Notes: a model not told the origin generated them from the sequence alone. Shown: positions 1 through 6,104, numbered from the stretch's first letter. The stretch is 6,104 nt of DNA from JAAFHB01 sp037133495 (GCA_037133495.1 JBAXOA010000184.1:1-6104), one strand, 5' to 3'. Numbers and translations: made by a program.

Positions 1-3
1 TTA

Positions 4-48
4 TGGTGGAGAATAGGGGGATCGAACCCCTGACCTCTTGGCTGCCAG
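4..48 (-). other. 3' half of a tRNA gene (GGC anticodon, Ala type); probable attachment site
   Basis: Read on the minus strand, 48 to 4 gives the whole 3' half of a normal tRNA: a seven-base anticodon loop CTGGCAG (anticodon GGC, alanine), the 3' anticodon stem CCAAG, a five-base variable loop AGGTC, a perfect T arm (AGGGG, loop TTCGATC, CCCCT), the 3' acceptor strand ATTCTCC, a discriminator A and an encoded CCA. The matching 5' half (acceptor GGAGAAT, D arm, CTTGG stem) is missing: bases 49 onward do not fold as a D arm and no GGAGAAT lies nearby. Tyrosine integrases commonly recombine at the anticodon loop and leave a copy of the 3' half at the far end of the element. With the remnant at the low-coordinate end, the element would be the DNA at higher coordinates and the chromosome would lie to the left of position 1. 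A decayed tRNA pseudogene is the alternative. Confidence 0.65.
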
Positions 49-66
49 CAAGGGTTTAAGCCTTGC
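48..66. repeat. Perfect 6-bp inverted repeat next to the tRNA remnant
   Basis: GCAAGG (48-53) and CCTTGC (61-66) are perfect complements separated by the seven bases GTTTAAG. On the minus strand this mimics an anticodon arm with anticodon TAA, but the surrounding 102-base stretch from 105 to 4 does not make a good class II tRNA: the acceptor pairing has a mismatch and the D region is about 13 bases too long. Its position against the anticodon-loop copy at 48-42 makes it a possible part of the recombination core site, or simply a small hairpin at the element end. Confidence 0.4.
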
Positions 67-162
67 ACCGCAACGCTTCCAGCGCCACGAACGCGCATAT
101 TCCGCCATAGTGTTTTTTGCGTTTATCACCACTGTGCACCAGAAATCATATAGAATTACAAA

Positions 163-183
163 TTTGTGAACGGTTTGTGAACG
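163..183. repeat. Tandem direct repeat TTTGTGAACG x2, 11-base period
   Basis: TTTGTGAACG occurs at 163-172 and again at 174-183, with one G between them, so the period is 11 bases, about one helical turn. The pair lies about 115 bases inside the putative attachment site. Short repeats phased by one helical turn near an element end resemble arm-type binding sites of tyrosine integrases or sites of an excisionase. That role is inferred from position and spacing only. Confidence 0.5.
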
Positions 184-263
184 CGACTATTGTCACCTGC
201 AAGTTATATGTTTTGGTATTTAATCTCACTTTTCATCTTTCATCCACTACCATTTGTTTCTGT

Positions 264-291
264 GCCATTATTGCAATTCAGTAATTGTGGC
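264..291. repeat. Imperfect hairpin
   Basis: CAATT (274-278) pairs with AATTG (283-287) around the four-base loop CAGT. The outer GCCA (264-267) pairs with TGGC (288-291), leaving a six-base one-sided bulge at 268-273. The fold is modest and AT-rich in its inner stem. It may be part of a structured RNA downstream of the reverse transcriptase gene, or chance. Confidence 0.3.
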
Positions 292-317
292 AACATTTTG
301 GTAGTTACAAACTATAT

Positions 318-333
318 GGAGCTTATTTGCTCC
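318..333 (-). terminator. Short hairpin after the reverse transcriptase gene, weak terminator candidate
   Basis: GGAGC (318-322) and GCTCC (329-333) form a perfect five-base-pair stem with a six-base loop, 41 bases past the stop codon of the reverse transcriptase gene in the direction of transcription. No clear run of T follows on the minus strand (the next bases are ATATAGTTTG), so it is not a convincing intrinsic terminator. It is the only GC-containing stem close to the gene end. Confidence 0.3.
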
Positions 334-373
334 TGATTTAAGAATACGGGGTATTTTAAAGCCCTTTTGTATA

Positions 374-2089
374 TTAGTAATCCGAGGATGCAAATTCATC
401 TAATTTATCAAGAAATTCAAATTCTGAAAAATCGATATCCAAGTCGCTTTTTTCTAGTTTATTGCTTTCGAAATGTTTTTCAATCCAAACTTTTAATTTT
501 TGCATACCTTGATAGAATTCTTTGCGAGTCAAAATGTTAGTTTTATTTGGCCCAACATTTTCATTCAGCTCATACTCAAAATTATTGTTGTAAAATTTTA
601 CTTTTATTGCAATCAATTCGCTAAAAAAAATGTCTTTTTTAGCATAGTCAAAAGCAGTTCCATCAAAATCGAGCCACCCATTCAAGTCAGCTTCATAGGC
701 CAGCAACCACTCTTTACCAGTCATCATAAACCCAGATTTTCCTTCAATATTTAGGTCTTCTAGCACAATTTCTGATTTTAGACTTGAAAGAATTGCTAAC
801 ATACTTTTCGAGCTCTTGCTGTACTTTGGATCTTGAATAATATCAAGTAGAATTATAATTGCCATAGAATTTCTCGAATCCACAATTTTTTTTATGTATT
901 CTAATGATATCTTAATATTAAGTACTTTTACACACCATACTGCCCAAATTAATTCCTGATGATGGAGTAGTGCTGTACTGTTTTCAATAATATCATAGAT
1001 AACTTTCTTAACATTGGTTTGCTGAATATAATTTTTATTTTTGACTAGTATAGGCAATATTATATCTGTCAAGGAAGGAAATCGCGCCCAAATATTTATT
1101 AATTTTGATTGAATCACTGGCCATTTTTTCCTATTATATAGATGAAAAGACAACACTTTTAAACCATATCTCATTGTGCTAATATCTTTATATTTCTGGA
1201 AAGTCATTGCAAGTTTATCCATAAAAATATCAGGTTCCAAGTGTATAAGGTGCTTAATCTCTTCAATCCAAGGTTTATCAAAGACAAATGGGCTTTCAAG
1301 CATCTCAGCTTTGTTTTCATTTAGTATAAGTTCGTATTGGCTAAGCTCAGATCTAATAAAGGAAATAACACCTTTTTTAAGTGCTTCATCATTAAGAAAA
1401 ATATAATAATCATCCACAAATCTTCTGCACATTATCTGGGAATATCGTTGGCTTATTTTGTAATCAATTTGGCATAGTATTATTTCAGAAATAATCCTTG
1501 AAACAGCGTTCCCAACTAAAATGCCATTCGTTTGTTGTGAATTCATATTTCGGATGCATACATCTAAAAGGTTTCCATAAAATGAGGATGATCGATTGTT
1601 TTTTGCTTGTGCCTTCCCATGAATAGCCCATGGTATGCTGTGCGTATATATGCTGTCAAAGAAAGAATTAATATCAAGTTTTATCTCAAATAAATTATTC
1701 TGGTATAATCTCTCTATTTCTTCTTTAGTGTCAGAAATTCGCCTCGATTTTTTTACAAAACTCTCATCTTCCTTGGGCTTTCGATTTATTGGACATGATA
1801 ATGAGTAACTACTTTTCCCGAAAATAAGCATTAAATCTTTGGAGTTTTTAACTAAAATATCTACAGTTTTGAAATATTGGATCGGATTTGGAACCGCAAA
1901 TTTTCTGCGTGCGTTTTCGTTTTTATATCCACTATATATAATTGGATTCGAATATGATTTATCCTCAATATTATTATTAATTATATTCATCAAGTGAATA
2001 TGATTACTAGCTAGATCATTAGTATTAAAGCAAGGGGGTAGTTCAGCCGGGAAAAAGTCATTTCTAATTAGATTTTCAAAATATAACAT
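374..2089 (-). CDS. Abi/DRT-class ('unknown group') reverse transcriptase
   Basis: This 571-residue protein is an RNA-templated or template-free DNA polymerase of the kind found in phage-defence systems (AbiA, AbiK, Abi-P2, DRT). The RT core spans about residues 60-265: the R-x(n)-P-x-P segment at 61-69, motif A KLDINSFFDSIYTHSIPWA at 137-155 with catalytic D139, motif B TNGILVGNAVSRIISEI at 187-203, motif C RRFVDDYYIF at 222-231 with D226 and D227, and motif D around LNENK at 256-260. The YTHSIPWAIHGK stretch is typical of this defence clade rather than of group II introns, and no maturase or intron is present. Residues 275-440 look like helical HEAT-type repeats, followed by WLLAYEADLNGWL at 461-473 and an acidic tail. 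No HEPN RxxxxH motif is visible, which argues against AbiA itself. The start ATG at 2089 has AAGGAG seven bases upstream. I cannot assign the DRT type. Confidence 0.9.
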   Translation of the reverse strand: MLYFENLIRNDFFPAELPPCFNTNDLASNHIHLMNIINNNIEDKSYSNPIIYSGYKNENARRKFAVPNPIQYFKTVDILVKNSKDLMLIFGKSSYSLSCPINRKPKEDESFVKKSRRISDTKEEIERLYQNNLFEIKLDINSFFDSIYTHSIPWAIHGKAQAKNNRSSSFYGNLLDVCIRNMNSQQTNGILVGNAVSRIISEIILCQIDYKISQRYSQIMCRRFVDDYYIFLNDEALKKGVISFIRSELSQYELILNENKAEMLESPFVFDKPWIEEIKHLIHLEPDIFMDKLAMTFQKYKDISTMRYGLKVLSFHLYNRKKWPVIQSKLINIWARFPSLTDIILPILVKNKNYIQQTNVKKVIYDIIENSTALLHHQELIWAVWCVKVLNIKISLEYIKKIVDSRNSMAIIILLDIIQDPKYSKSSKSMLAILSSLKSEIVLEDLNIEGKSGFMMTGKEWLLAYEADLNGWLDFDGTAFDYAKKDIFFSELIAIKVKFYNNNFEYELNENVGPNKTNILTRKEFYQGMQKLKVWIEKHFESNKLEKSDLDIDFSEFEFLDKLDEFASSDY

Positions 2090-2096
2090 TCTATAA

Positions 2097-2102
2097 CTCC
2101 TT
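2097..2102 (-). promoter_or_regulatory. Ribosome binding site of the reverse transcriptase gene
   Basis: AAGGAG on the minus strand, seven bases before the ATG at 2089-2087. It supports that start, and it lies in the 29-base gap after the stop of the nuclease gene, so the two genes are probably translated from one transcript. Confidence 0.8.
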
Positions 2103-2118
2103 ATTTCATAGGCTCAGC

Positions 2119-3102
2119 TTATTTTACTCGATCTGCAACTTCTAGCATATACTCTTCTCTAATTTGTGATAGAGTCTTCCCACTTTCTTTGTGAACAGCA
2201 AAATTGTATGTCTGGATGCTTGACCATCCGTATAATTCTTTTAGCCAAATTTGTAGTGATAATTGTTTTTCTCCAACCTTAACATTGCCATTCTTCAAAA
2301 GTATTCCTTCATCATCGCGCCCTTTTGCAACAATAATGTCTCCCGCTTTAACTACTCCCCATTTAAGCAATGAATCAATTTTAGGCATAGTCCGTCTCGT
2401 GATGTCAGAACTTTTACCCATTTTCTTGTTATTATTATTTTCCATAAGATTTACATAGTAATCCGTATATTCGTTGAGCGGAAGTATCTTTTCTGCATCA
2501 ATATATATTTCTTCATTGATTTTATATGGATTTAGCTTATAGCAGCTTATATCTACATTATTGTTGTTTAACCAAGCAACAGCAGAAAGGGTGTGATCAT
2601 CAAAGTCAGATGCAACTAAAATAATTTTCTGCTTTTCATTAAAACTATTGACAGCATCATTAATCTGAAGAAATTCACTTAGCTGTCTAAAGCCAAACTC
2701 ATATGGTGTCAATGATCCCATTATATATTCACTTCGATATTTCTCAATATACGGTGCATAGACTTTTATAACCATATCTTCAACATTTTCGATTGTAGCA
2801 TAACTTGCCGCATACCGAATTGCTTGAAACTCGAAGGCTTCTTTCCGTCCTTCAATATCTTTTTTATCCCTCTTGATCTCAATCAATACAATATTTCCAT
2901 TATTATCGACCGCCGTTAAATCGCTACGCTTAAGTTTTTCATCCTTGACCTGCCTTCCGACTATAAGCATAGACTCTTCTTCATCGCAGATCATATCTAT
3001 ACTTGTCCTTAATATCTCTTCAAGATCTGTTTCTTTCATTCCGAGTTCTGAAAATGTCGCAGATTCAATTTTTGAACCTGTTTTGTTCTTAATATTATAC
3101 AT
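2119..3102 (-). CDS. PD-(D/E)XK nuclease-like protein with C-terminal RAMA-like domain
   Basis: This 327-residue protein of unassigned name appears to join two modules. Residues 20-105 carry a PD-(D/E)XK nuclease pattern: an acidic helix (DLEEIL, 26-31), RSDL with D61, then E75-I-K77 at the end of a hydrophobic strand (IVLIEIK), and a following helix with Q93 and Y97 (FQAIRYAASYA). The layout resembles NucS/DUF91-type and related restriction nucleases. Residues 236-318 resemble the RAMA domain found with restriction and methylation enzymes: LLKWGVVKAGDII at 245-257, a glycine-bearing hairpin, YGWSSIQTYNF at 291-301 and SGKTLSQIREEY at 307-318. An Asn-rich linker lies at 222-225. No signal peptide or membrane segment is seen, so it is cytoplasmic. 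It precedes the reverse transcriptase by 29 bases and shares its AT-rich composition, suggesting one operon. DNA cleavage, perhaps modification-sensitive, is inferred. The start ATG has a purine-rich Shine-Dalgarno. Confidence 0.85.
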   Translation of the reverse strand: MYNIKNKTGSKIESATFSELGMKETDLEEILRTSIDMICDEEESMLIVGRQVKDEKLKRSDLTAVDNNGNIVLIEIKRDKKDIEGRKEAFEFQAIRYAASYATIENVEDMVIKVYAPYIEKYRSEYIMGSLTPYEFGFRQLSEFLQINDAVNSFNEKQKIILVASDFDDHTLSAVAWLNNNNVDISCYKLNPYKINEEIYIDAEKILPLNEYTDYYVNLMENNNNKKMGKSSDITRRTMPKIDSLLKWGVVKAGDIIVAKGRDDEGILLKNGNVKVGEKQLSLQIWLKELYGWSSIQTYNFAVHKESGKTLSQIREEYMLEVADRVK

Positions 3103-3109
3103 TTGAGTT

Positions 3110-3121
3110 CACCCCCACCTT
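3110..3121 (-). promoter_or_regulatory. Ribosome binding site of the nuclease gene
   Basis: The minus strand reads AAGGTGGGGGTG, ending seven bases before the ATG at 3102-3100. It is an imperfect but strong match to the AAGGAGGTG consensus and fixes that start. Confidence 0.65.
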
Positions 3122-3137
3122 CTTATTGGACCTAGTT

Positions 3138-3170
3138 AATAATGACTCGATCATTGATTCAATAATGACT
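3138..3170. repeat. Direct repeat AATAATGACT x2 with embedded inverted repeat
   Basis: AATAATGACT occurs at 3138-3147 and 3161-3170, a 23-base period. Between the copies, AATGA (3141-3145) and TCATT (3151-3155) form an inverted repeat with a five-base spacer. The cluster lies 36-68 bases upstream of the nuclease start, where an operator or activator site would be placed. No regulator gene is present in the window, and chance is possible in AT-rich DNA. Confidence 0.4.
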
Positions 3171-3265
3171 TGTCCACGCATAACATAACACTTCGTCAAA
3201 ATCTAAAATTTTGTTAGTTAAATATTGTAAACGATATATTTAGTACTGGCTTGGCTTGACCTAAT

Positions 3266-6104
3266 CTATTCTATTTTCAAAAAACCATTCTCAATAGCCT
3301 GTGGAAATTGAAATCTTTTTTCGGCTTTTCCAAAAGCAACGGTGATAAGTCCATTACTTAAATCAGTTACTTTCCCTTCGCCAAAGGATTTGTGCGTAAG
3401 AGTAGAACCAACTTTGACACCTGATGTATTGATTATTGGCTTTACTTCTTTCTTCGAAACAGTAGAAAAATCAGGTGCCTTTATGTTAAAAGCAGATGTG
3501 ATGAGATTCGGTTTTTGAAGTGATATAGGTGCTTTGTAGATATTTACCTCTGAGCTTTTATTATTATTCTTTGGCTTTTCTACTTCAGTAATTATCTCTT
3601 CGTCATCCTCAGTTTCAAAGGGCTTATCCGGCAAATAGTTATCTTGTGCGGGTGGCGCTTCCATTTCATTTTGTTGCTGAACAAACATCGCGTTATAGTC
3701 CTCACGACTGATAACCGTACTAAACAAACCAACATTTTCGCCCTCATGTTTGTTAATACCAGCATATGAAAGACTTGCATCCTCATAGCGCTTAAATTTA
3801 TAAACAGCATCATCCATAACTGATTTGTTGAACACTCCCAGAGAAACAAGCAATTCAAAATCCTTTACATCAAGACCTGTTACCTTTTTGAAAAGTCCGG
3901 GTTCAAGTTGAGTAATAACATCCTGCAATGAATATTCTCGGTAATCGGTCAAATACATAAAAATCGGCACACGGGTTGCAAACTTAATCAGCTTTTCCTG
4001 TATAAGCTTGCGTTTTGATTTGTATTCTTTTTCGTCCTCTGTTAGCTCCTTTTTCTCTTTTGGCGTCAGTTTTTCTTCGTCATCTTTTTTGGCTTTTTTA
4101 ACGACTTCAGATTTGTTGATAATGGTCTGAATGTCCGCATTCAAACTGCGAAAGCCCTCAATGTTCATAAGTGCAGCCATTGCCTCTTTGCTTGCCATTA
4201 GTCGGGATAGTGTGTCATTATCAACATTAACAAGAAGTGCCGATTCCCAGCGCTTTGCAAGCAGGGTAGCGGAAGTTCCTGCCATTGCGATATCCAAAAT
4301 TTCGCTTGCACTTATCTGACGCATCGAGCTTCCGTCATACGCGAGAACAGGCAAAAAGCTAATAAATTCAGCAACTTTCTTTTCAGGGTTACCCTCTTTT
4401 ATGTCAAGGTTGCGGCTATAATCTGAAATTTGTTTTAGGGCACGGTCAAGAGCAAAGTCAAAAACATAGCACTCGTGTTTCATTATCTCTTTGTTTCCTG
4501 CACCGGTATCAATTTCCCAAGGGCTTTGCACACGAAAAGCTGCTTGAAAATATGTCTCAGGACTTGTTAAGTTTCGCAGCATAAAAATGCCTGTCCACGG
4601 TTTTACGGTAACGCCTGTTGTCAGTTTACCGCAGGAAAGCGTAATCGTTTTTGTTGCAAGCGGGTCACCCATTGACTTTTGTACAGGTTCCAAAGCATCA
4701 ACACCAATGCCTGCGCTCGAACCAGCACAAACATTGACTTTATAATCGTGGTAGAACGCGTTTTGCTTTTGATTAAGCAAACCACGCATAGCAAAACAAG
4801 CCGCAACATTTGGCATAAACCAGAATGTATGCGACAAAACATTTAAAAGCCTTGTATCGGAATAGGGCATAGGTGGACGCTTATCTTGCCCAAGCTTCAT
4901 ATCGTCAACAGCAGACGGTAAATGGGCTCCACGAATGAGGTCAAGCCACTTTTGCACCTCATTTTCATAAATATATTTTGCATCTTTACCTTTTTCTTTT
5001 GTTGAGAAAAATACATTGAGGTCAAATTCATTGAATTCTCCCTGCATTGCAATCTGTCGAATGCTATCGGGGATTTTATAGGTCATCATAACCATGCGGG
5101 GCATGGCTGCATAAGGGTTATCGGCTGTATCTCCCCAATTTTCTTTGGCACGCTGTTCATCGGAGTATGTCCAATTATAGATTTGGTCTTCAATAAATTC
5201 ACCCGAGTTAATTGCACGAAAAGGAGTACCAGATAAAAATAAGTAGTTTGCTGTGGTAATGGGCAGCCATGTTTCGTTGATTGCATTATCCGCTTCTTCT
5301 GTTTTATATTTTTCAAGGTCAAGAGAACCAAACTCGTCCTCATCTTCACTGTCAAATAGTTTTTTTGCGTTTTCACGCCACGCTCCAAAATGGTATTCGT
5401 CAAAAATAACGATATCCCAATTTGTCGTATGTACCCATTCGTTTTTTGCTTTAATTCCACCATTTTCATTTGTACCAAGGTAATCCTGAAAAGAGCCGAA
5501 ACATACTATGGGCTTAGATTTATCGGCTTGTTCATAGGTCATGCCACCACGGCAGATGAATTGCCAACCCTCAAAATCCTTGTGTGTAAGCAAATCCTCG
5601 CTCCATGCAGCTTCAACCGCTGGCTTAAAGGTTAGAATCAATACTTTTGTAAAGTTCATCCGTTTTGCAAGCTGATAAGATGTAAAAGTCTTACCAAAAC
5701 GCATTTTTGCATTCCAAAGAAATTTTGGTGCACGACCTGAATATTCCTTTTTGGCTGAAGCAAAATATTCTATTGTTTTGGTAACGGCCTCTTCCTGTTC
5801 GGGACGCATTACAAAATCTTGAATGCGGTTTTCAAGATTAGCAGTTCCTGTTTTTACTGCAATGATAGCAGCTTTTAAATCATCAACGGTACAGCGGAAC
5901 CATTCGCCGCCAGCACCGCTAACCTTTTTCTTGCGAAGAACCCTATGCACCTCGTGGTCGGTAAAACAGGAACCGTCATTGCGCATTGCCGATTCTTTAA
6001 AAACAATTTTATATGGAACCGTTCCATCAGGACGTTTTGTTGGATATTGCTGTGACACACGCCTTTGAACATCAATAACAGTATAGCCTACTTTAAATAG
6101 ACCT
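3266..6104 (-). CDS. SF2 helicase/restriction-type protein, 5' end beyond the window; probable GIY-YIG/T5orf172 start and Tudor-like C-terminus
   Basis: The frame is open to the window edge, so the gene is partial. A GTG at 6058 could serve as a start, but upstream codons read FKVGYTVIDVQRR, the usual 'K-x-GYT-x-x-x-V-x-x-R' end of T5orf172/GIY-YIG nuclease domains, so the true start is probably outside. Numbering from that GTG, helicase motifs are complete: RPEQEEAV (85-92), Walker A NAKMRFGKT (116-124), Ia LILTFKP (140-146), Walker B IFDEYHFGA (218-226), III LSGTPFR (275-281), V GKLTTGVTV (477-485) and VI QAAFRVQSPW (505-514). A Lys/Glu-rich helix (650-690) and a disordered linker (795-880) lead to a Tudor/SH3-like module (882-927, VGSTLTHKSFGEGKV), as at the end of UvrD/PcrA proteins. 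It resembles ATP-driven DNA translocating restriction subunits. A methyltransferase partner, if any, would lie upstream and is not visible. Stop TAG at 3268-3266. Confidence 0.85.
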   Translation of the reverse strand, partial: GLFKVGYTVIDVQRRVSQQYPTKRPDGTVPYKIVFKESAMRNDGSCFTDHEVHRVLRKKKVSGAGGEWFRCTVDDLKAAIIAVKTGTANLENRIQDFVMRPEQEEAVTKTIEYFASAKKEYSGRAPKFLWNAKMRFGKTFTSYQLAKRMNFTKVLILTFKPAVEAAWSEDLLTHKDFEGWQFICRGGMTYEQADKSKPIVCFGSFQDYLGTNENGGIKAKNEWVHTTNWDIVIFDEYHFGAWRENAKKLFDSEDEDEFGSLDLEKYKTEEADNAINETWLPITTANYLFLSGTPFRAINSGEFIEDQIYNWTYSDEQRAKENWGDTADNPYAAMPRMVMMTYKIPDSIRQIAMQGEFNEFDLNVFFSTKEKGKDAKYIYENEVQKWLDLIRGAHLPSAVDDMKLGQDKRPPMPYSDTRLLNVLSHTFWFMPNVAACFAMRGLLNQKQNAFYHDYKVNVCAGSSAGIGVDALEPVQKSMGDPLATKTITLSCGKLTTGVTVKPWTGIFMLRNLTSPETYFQAAFRVQSPWEIDTGAGNKEIMKHECYVFDFALDRALKQISDYSRNLDIKEGNPEKKVAEFISFLPVLAYDGSSMRQISASEILDIAMAGTSATLLAKRWESALLVNVDNDTLSRLMASKEAMAALMNIEGFRSLNADIQTIINKSEVVKKAKKDDEEKLTPKEKKELTEDEKEYKSKRKLIQEKLIKFATRVPIFMYLTDYREYSLQDVITQLEPGLFKKVTGLDVKDFELLVSLGVFNKSVMDDAVYKFKRYEDASLSYAGINKHEGENVGLFSTVISREDYNAMFVQQQNEMEAPPAQDNYLPDKPFETEDDEEIITEVEKPKNNNKSSEVNIYKAPISLQKPNLITSAFNIKAPDFSTVSKKEVKPIINTSGVKVGSTLTHKSFGEGKVTDLSNGLITVAFGKAEKRFQFPQAIENGFLKIE

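Larger units (their letters stand above)
109..373. other. Non-coding AT-rich region between the tRNA remnant and the reverse transcriptase gene
   Basis: I find no credible gene in these 265 bases on either strand. They hold a tandem 11-base repeat at 163-183, an imperfect hairpin at 264-291 and a short hairpin at 318-333, each listed separately. Since it lies directly downstream of a DRT-type reverse transcriptase gene, it could carry its 3' untranslated region, a terminator, or a partner non-coding RNA. It could equally be the recombination end of the element. The sequence alone does not decide between these. Confidence 0.6.
3103..3265. promoter_or_regulatory. Intergenic region likely to hold the promoter of the nuclease/reverse transcriptase pair
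   Basis: This 163-base AT-rich gap separates the helicase gene from the nuclease gene on the same strand. It is long enough for a separate promoter, and the composition change across it suits independent expression. I see no convincing -35/-10 pair on the minus strand; the best -35-like word is TTTACA (3231-3226), without a good -10 at normal spacing. A six-base AT hairpin lies at 3197-3213 (CAAAAT and ATTTTG, five-base loop) without a T run. Direct and inverted repeats lie at 3138-3170. Confidence 0.4.

Noticed and set aside
4..48. 3' end of a tmRNA.
   Set aside because: The CCAAG stem and five-base AGGTC before the T arm fit an ordinary tRNA, and no tmRNA pseudoknots or tag frame are visible upstream.
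4..105. A complete class II tRNA, Leu with anticodon TAA, using GCGGAAT (105-99) as the 5' acceptor strand.
   Set aside because: The acceptor stem has a C-C mismatch and a G-T pair, the D region is about 32 bases instead of about 19, and the segment taken as a variable arm is exactly a normal GGC anticodon loop, stem and variable loop. A partial tRNA explains it better.
1..108. Minus-strand open frame ATG (108-106) to TAA (3-1), 35 codons, running through the tRNA fragment and ending exactly at the window start.
   Set aside because: There is no Shine-Dalgarno before the ATG (upstream is AAAAAACACT), the product is a basic low-information peptide, and half of it is a plain readthrough of tRNA sequence. 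Not supported as a gene.
374..2089. Group II intron maturase or retron reverse transcriptase.
   Set aside because: No maturase or HNH domain, no intron RNA domain V-like sequence nearby, and no retron msr/msd inverted-repeat layout upstream, where only 29 bases are free. The YTHSIPWA segment and helical C-terminus fit the Abi/DRT class.
3197..3213. AT hairpin CAAAAT/ATTTTG as a terminator of the helicase gene.
   Set aside because: Only A-T pairs apart from one, with no T run after it on the minus strand; too weak to call.
5086..5478. 130-codon minus-strand open frame inside the helicase gene, and other overlapping frames at 3592-3858, 4621-4842 and 5875-6075.
   Set aside because: They lie wholly inside the well-supported helicase frame, show no recognisable motifs, and look like shadows of it.

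Overview
The window looks like the end of a mobile or genomic island in a low-GC Gram-positive bacterium, most likely a Clostridia-type Firmicute. The reasons are AT-rich coding DNA, strong AAGGAG-type ribosome binding sites, short intergenic gaps and a tRNA 3' end with an encoded CCA. The taxonomic reading is an inference; no species marker is present. All three credible genes lie on the minus strand, so transcription runs from position 6104 towards position 1.

Layout in the direction of transcription. (1) 6104 to 3266 is a large SF2 helicase-like protein. Its reading frame is open to the window edge, so its 5' end is missing, and the residues at the edge resemble the second half of a GIY-YIG/T5orf172 nuclease domain. 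A small Tudor/SH3-like module closes its C-terminus. (2) A 163-base gap holds short direct and inverted repeats. (3) 3102 to 2119 is a 327-residue protein with a PD-(D/E)XK nuclease core at the N-terminus and a RAMA-like domain at the C-terminus. (4) After 29 bases, with a good Shine-Dalgarno, 2089 to 374 is a 571-residue reverse transcriptase of the Abi/DRT ('unknown group') type, with an intact Asp triad and a helical C-terminal extension. (5) 373 to 109 is non-coding, AT-rich DNA with small hairpins and a tandem repeat. (6) 48 to 4 is the exact 3' half of a tRNA (GGC anticodon, Ala type) without its 5' half. This is the pattern left at the distal end of an element integrated into a tRNA gene.

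How the parts may work together. The nuclease/RAMA gene and the reverse transcriptase gene form a tight two-gene unit, both about 30% GC in lines I counted, next to a helicase/nuclease gene nearer 45-50% GC in its central part. The likeliest reading is a defence-type cargo next to the attachment site of an island: a restriction-like helicase protein plus a separately acquired reverse transcriptase/nuclease module. That this pair is one anti-phage system is an inference, and it is the most interesting candidate here. The 264 bases between the reverse transcriptase and the tRNA remnant should be examined for a partner non-coding RNA.
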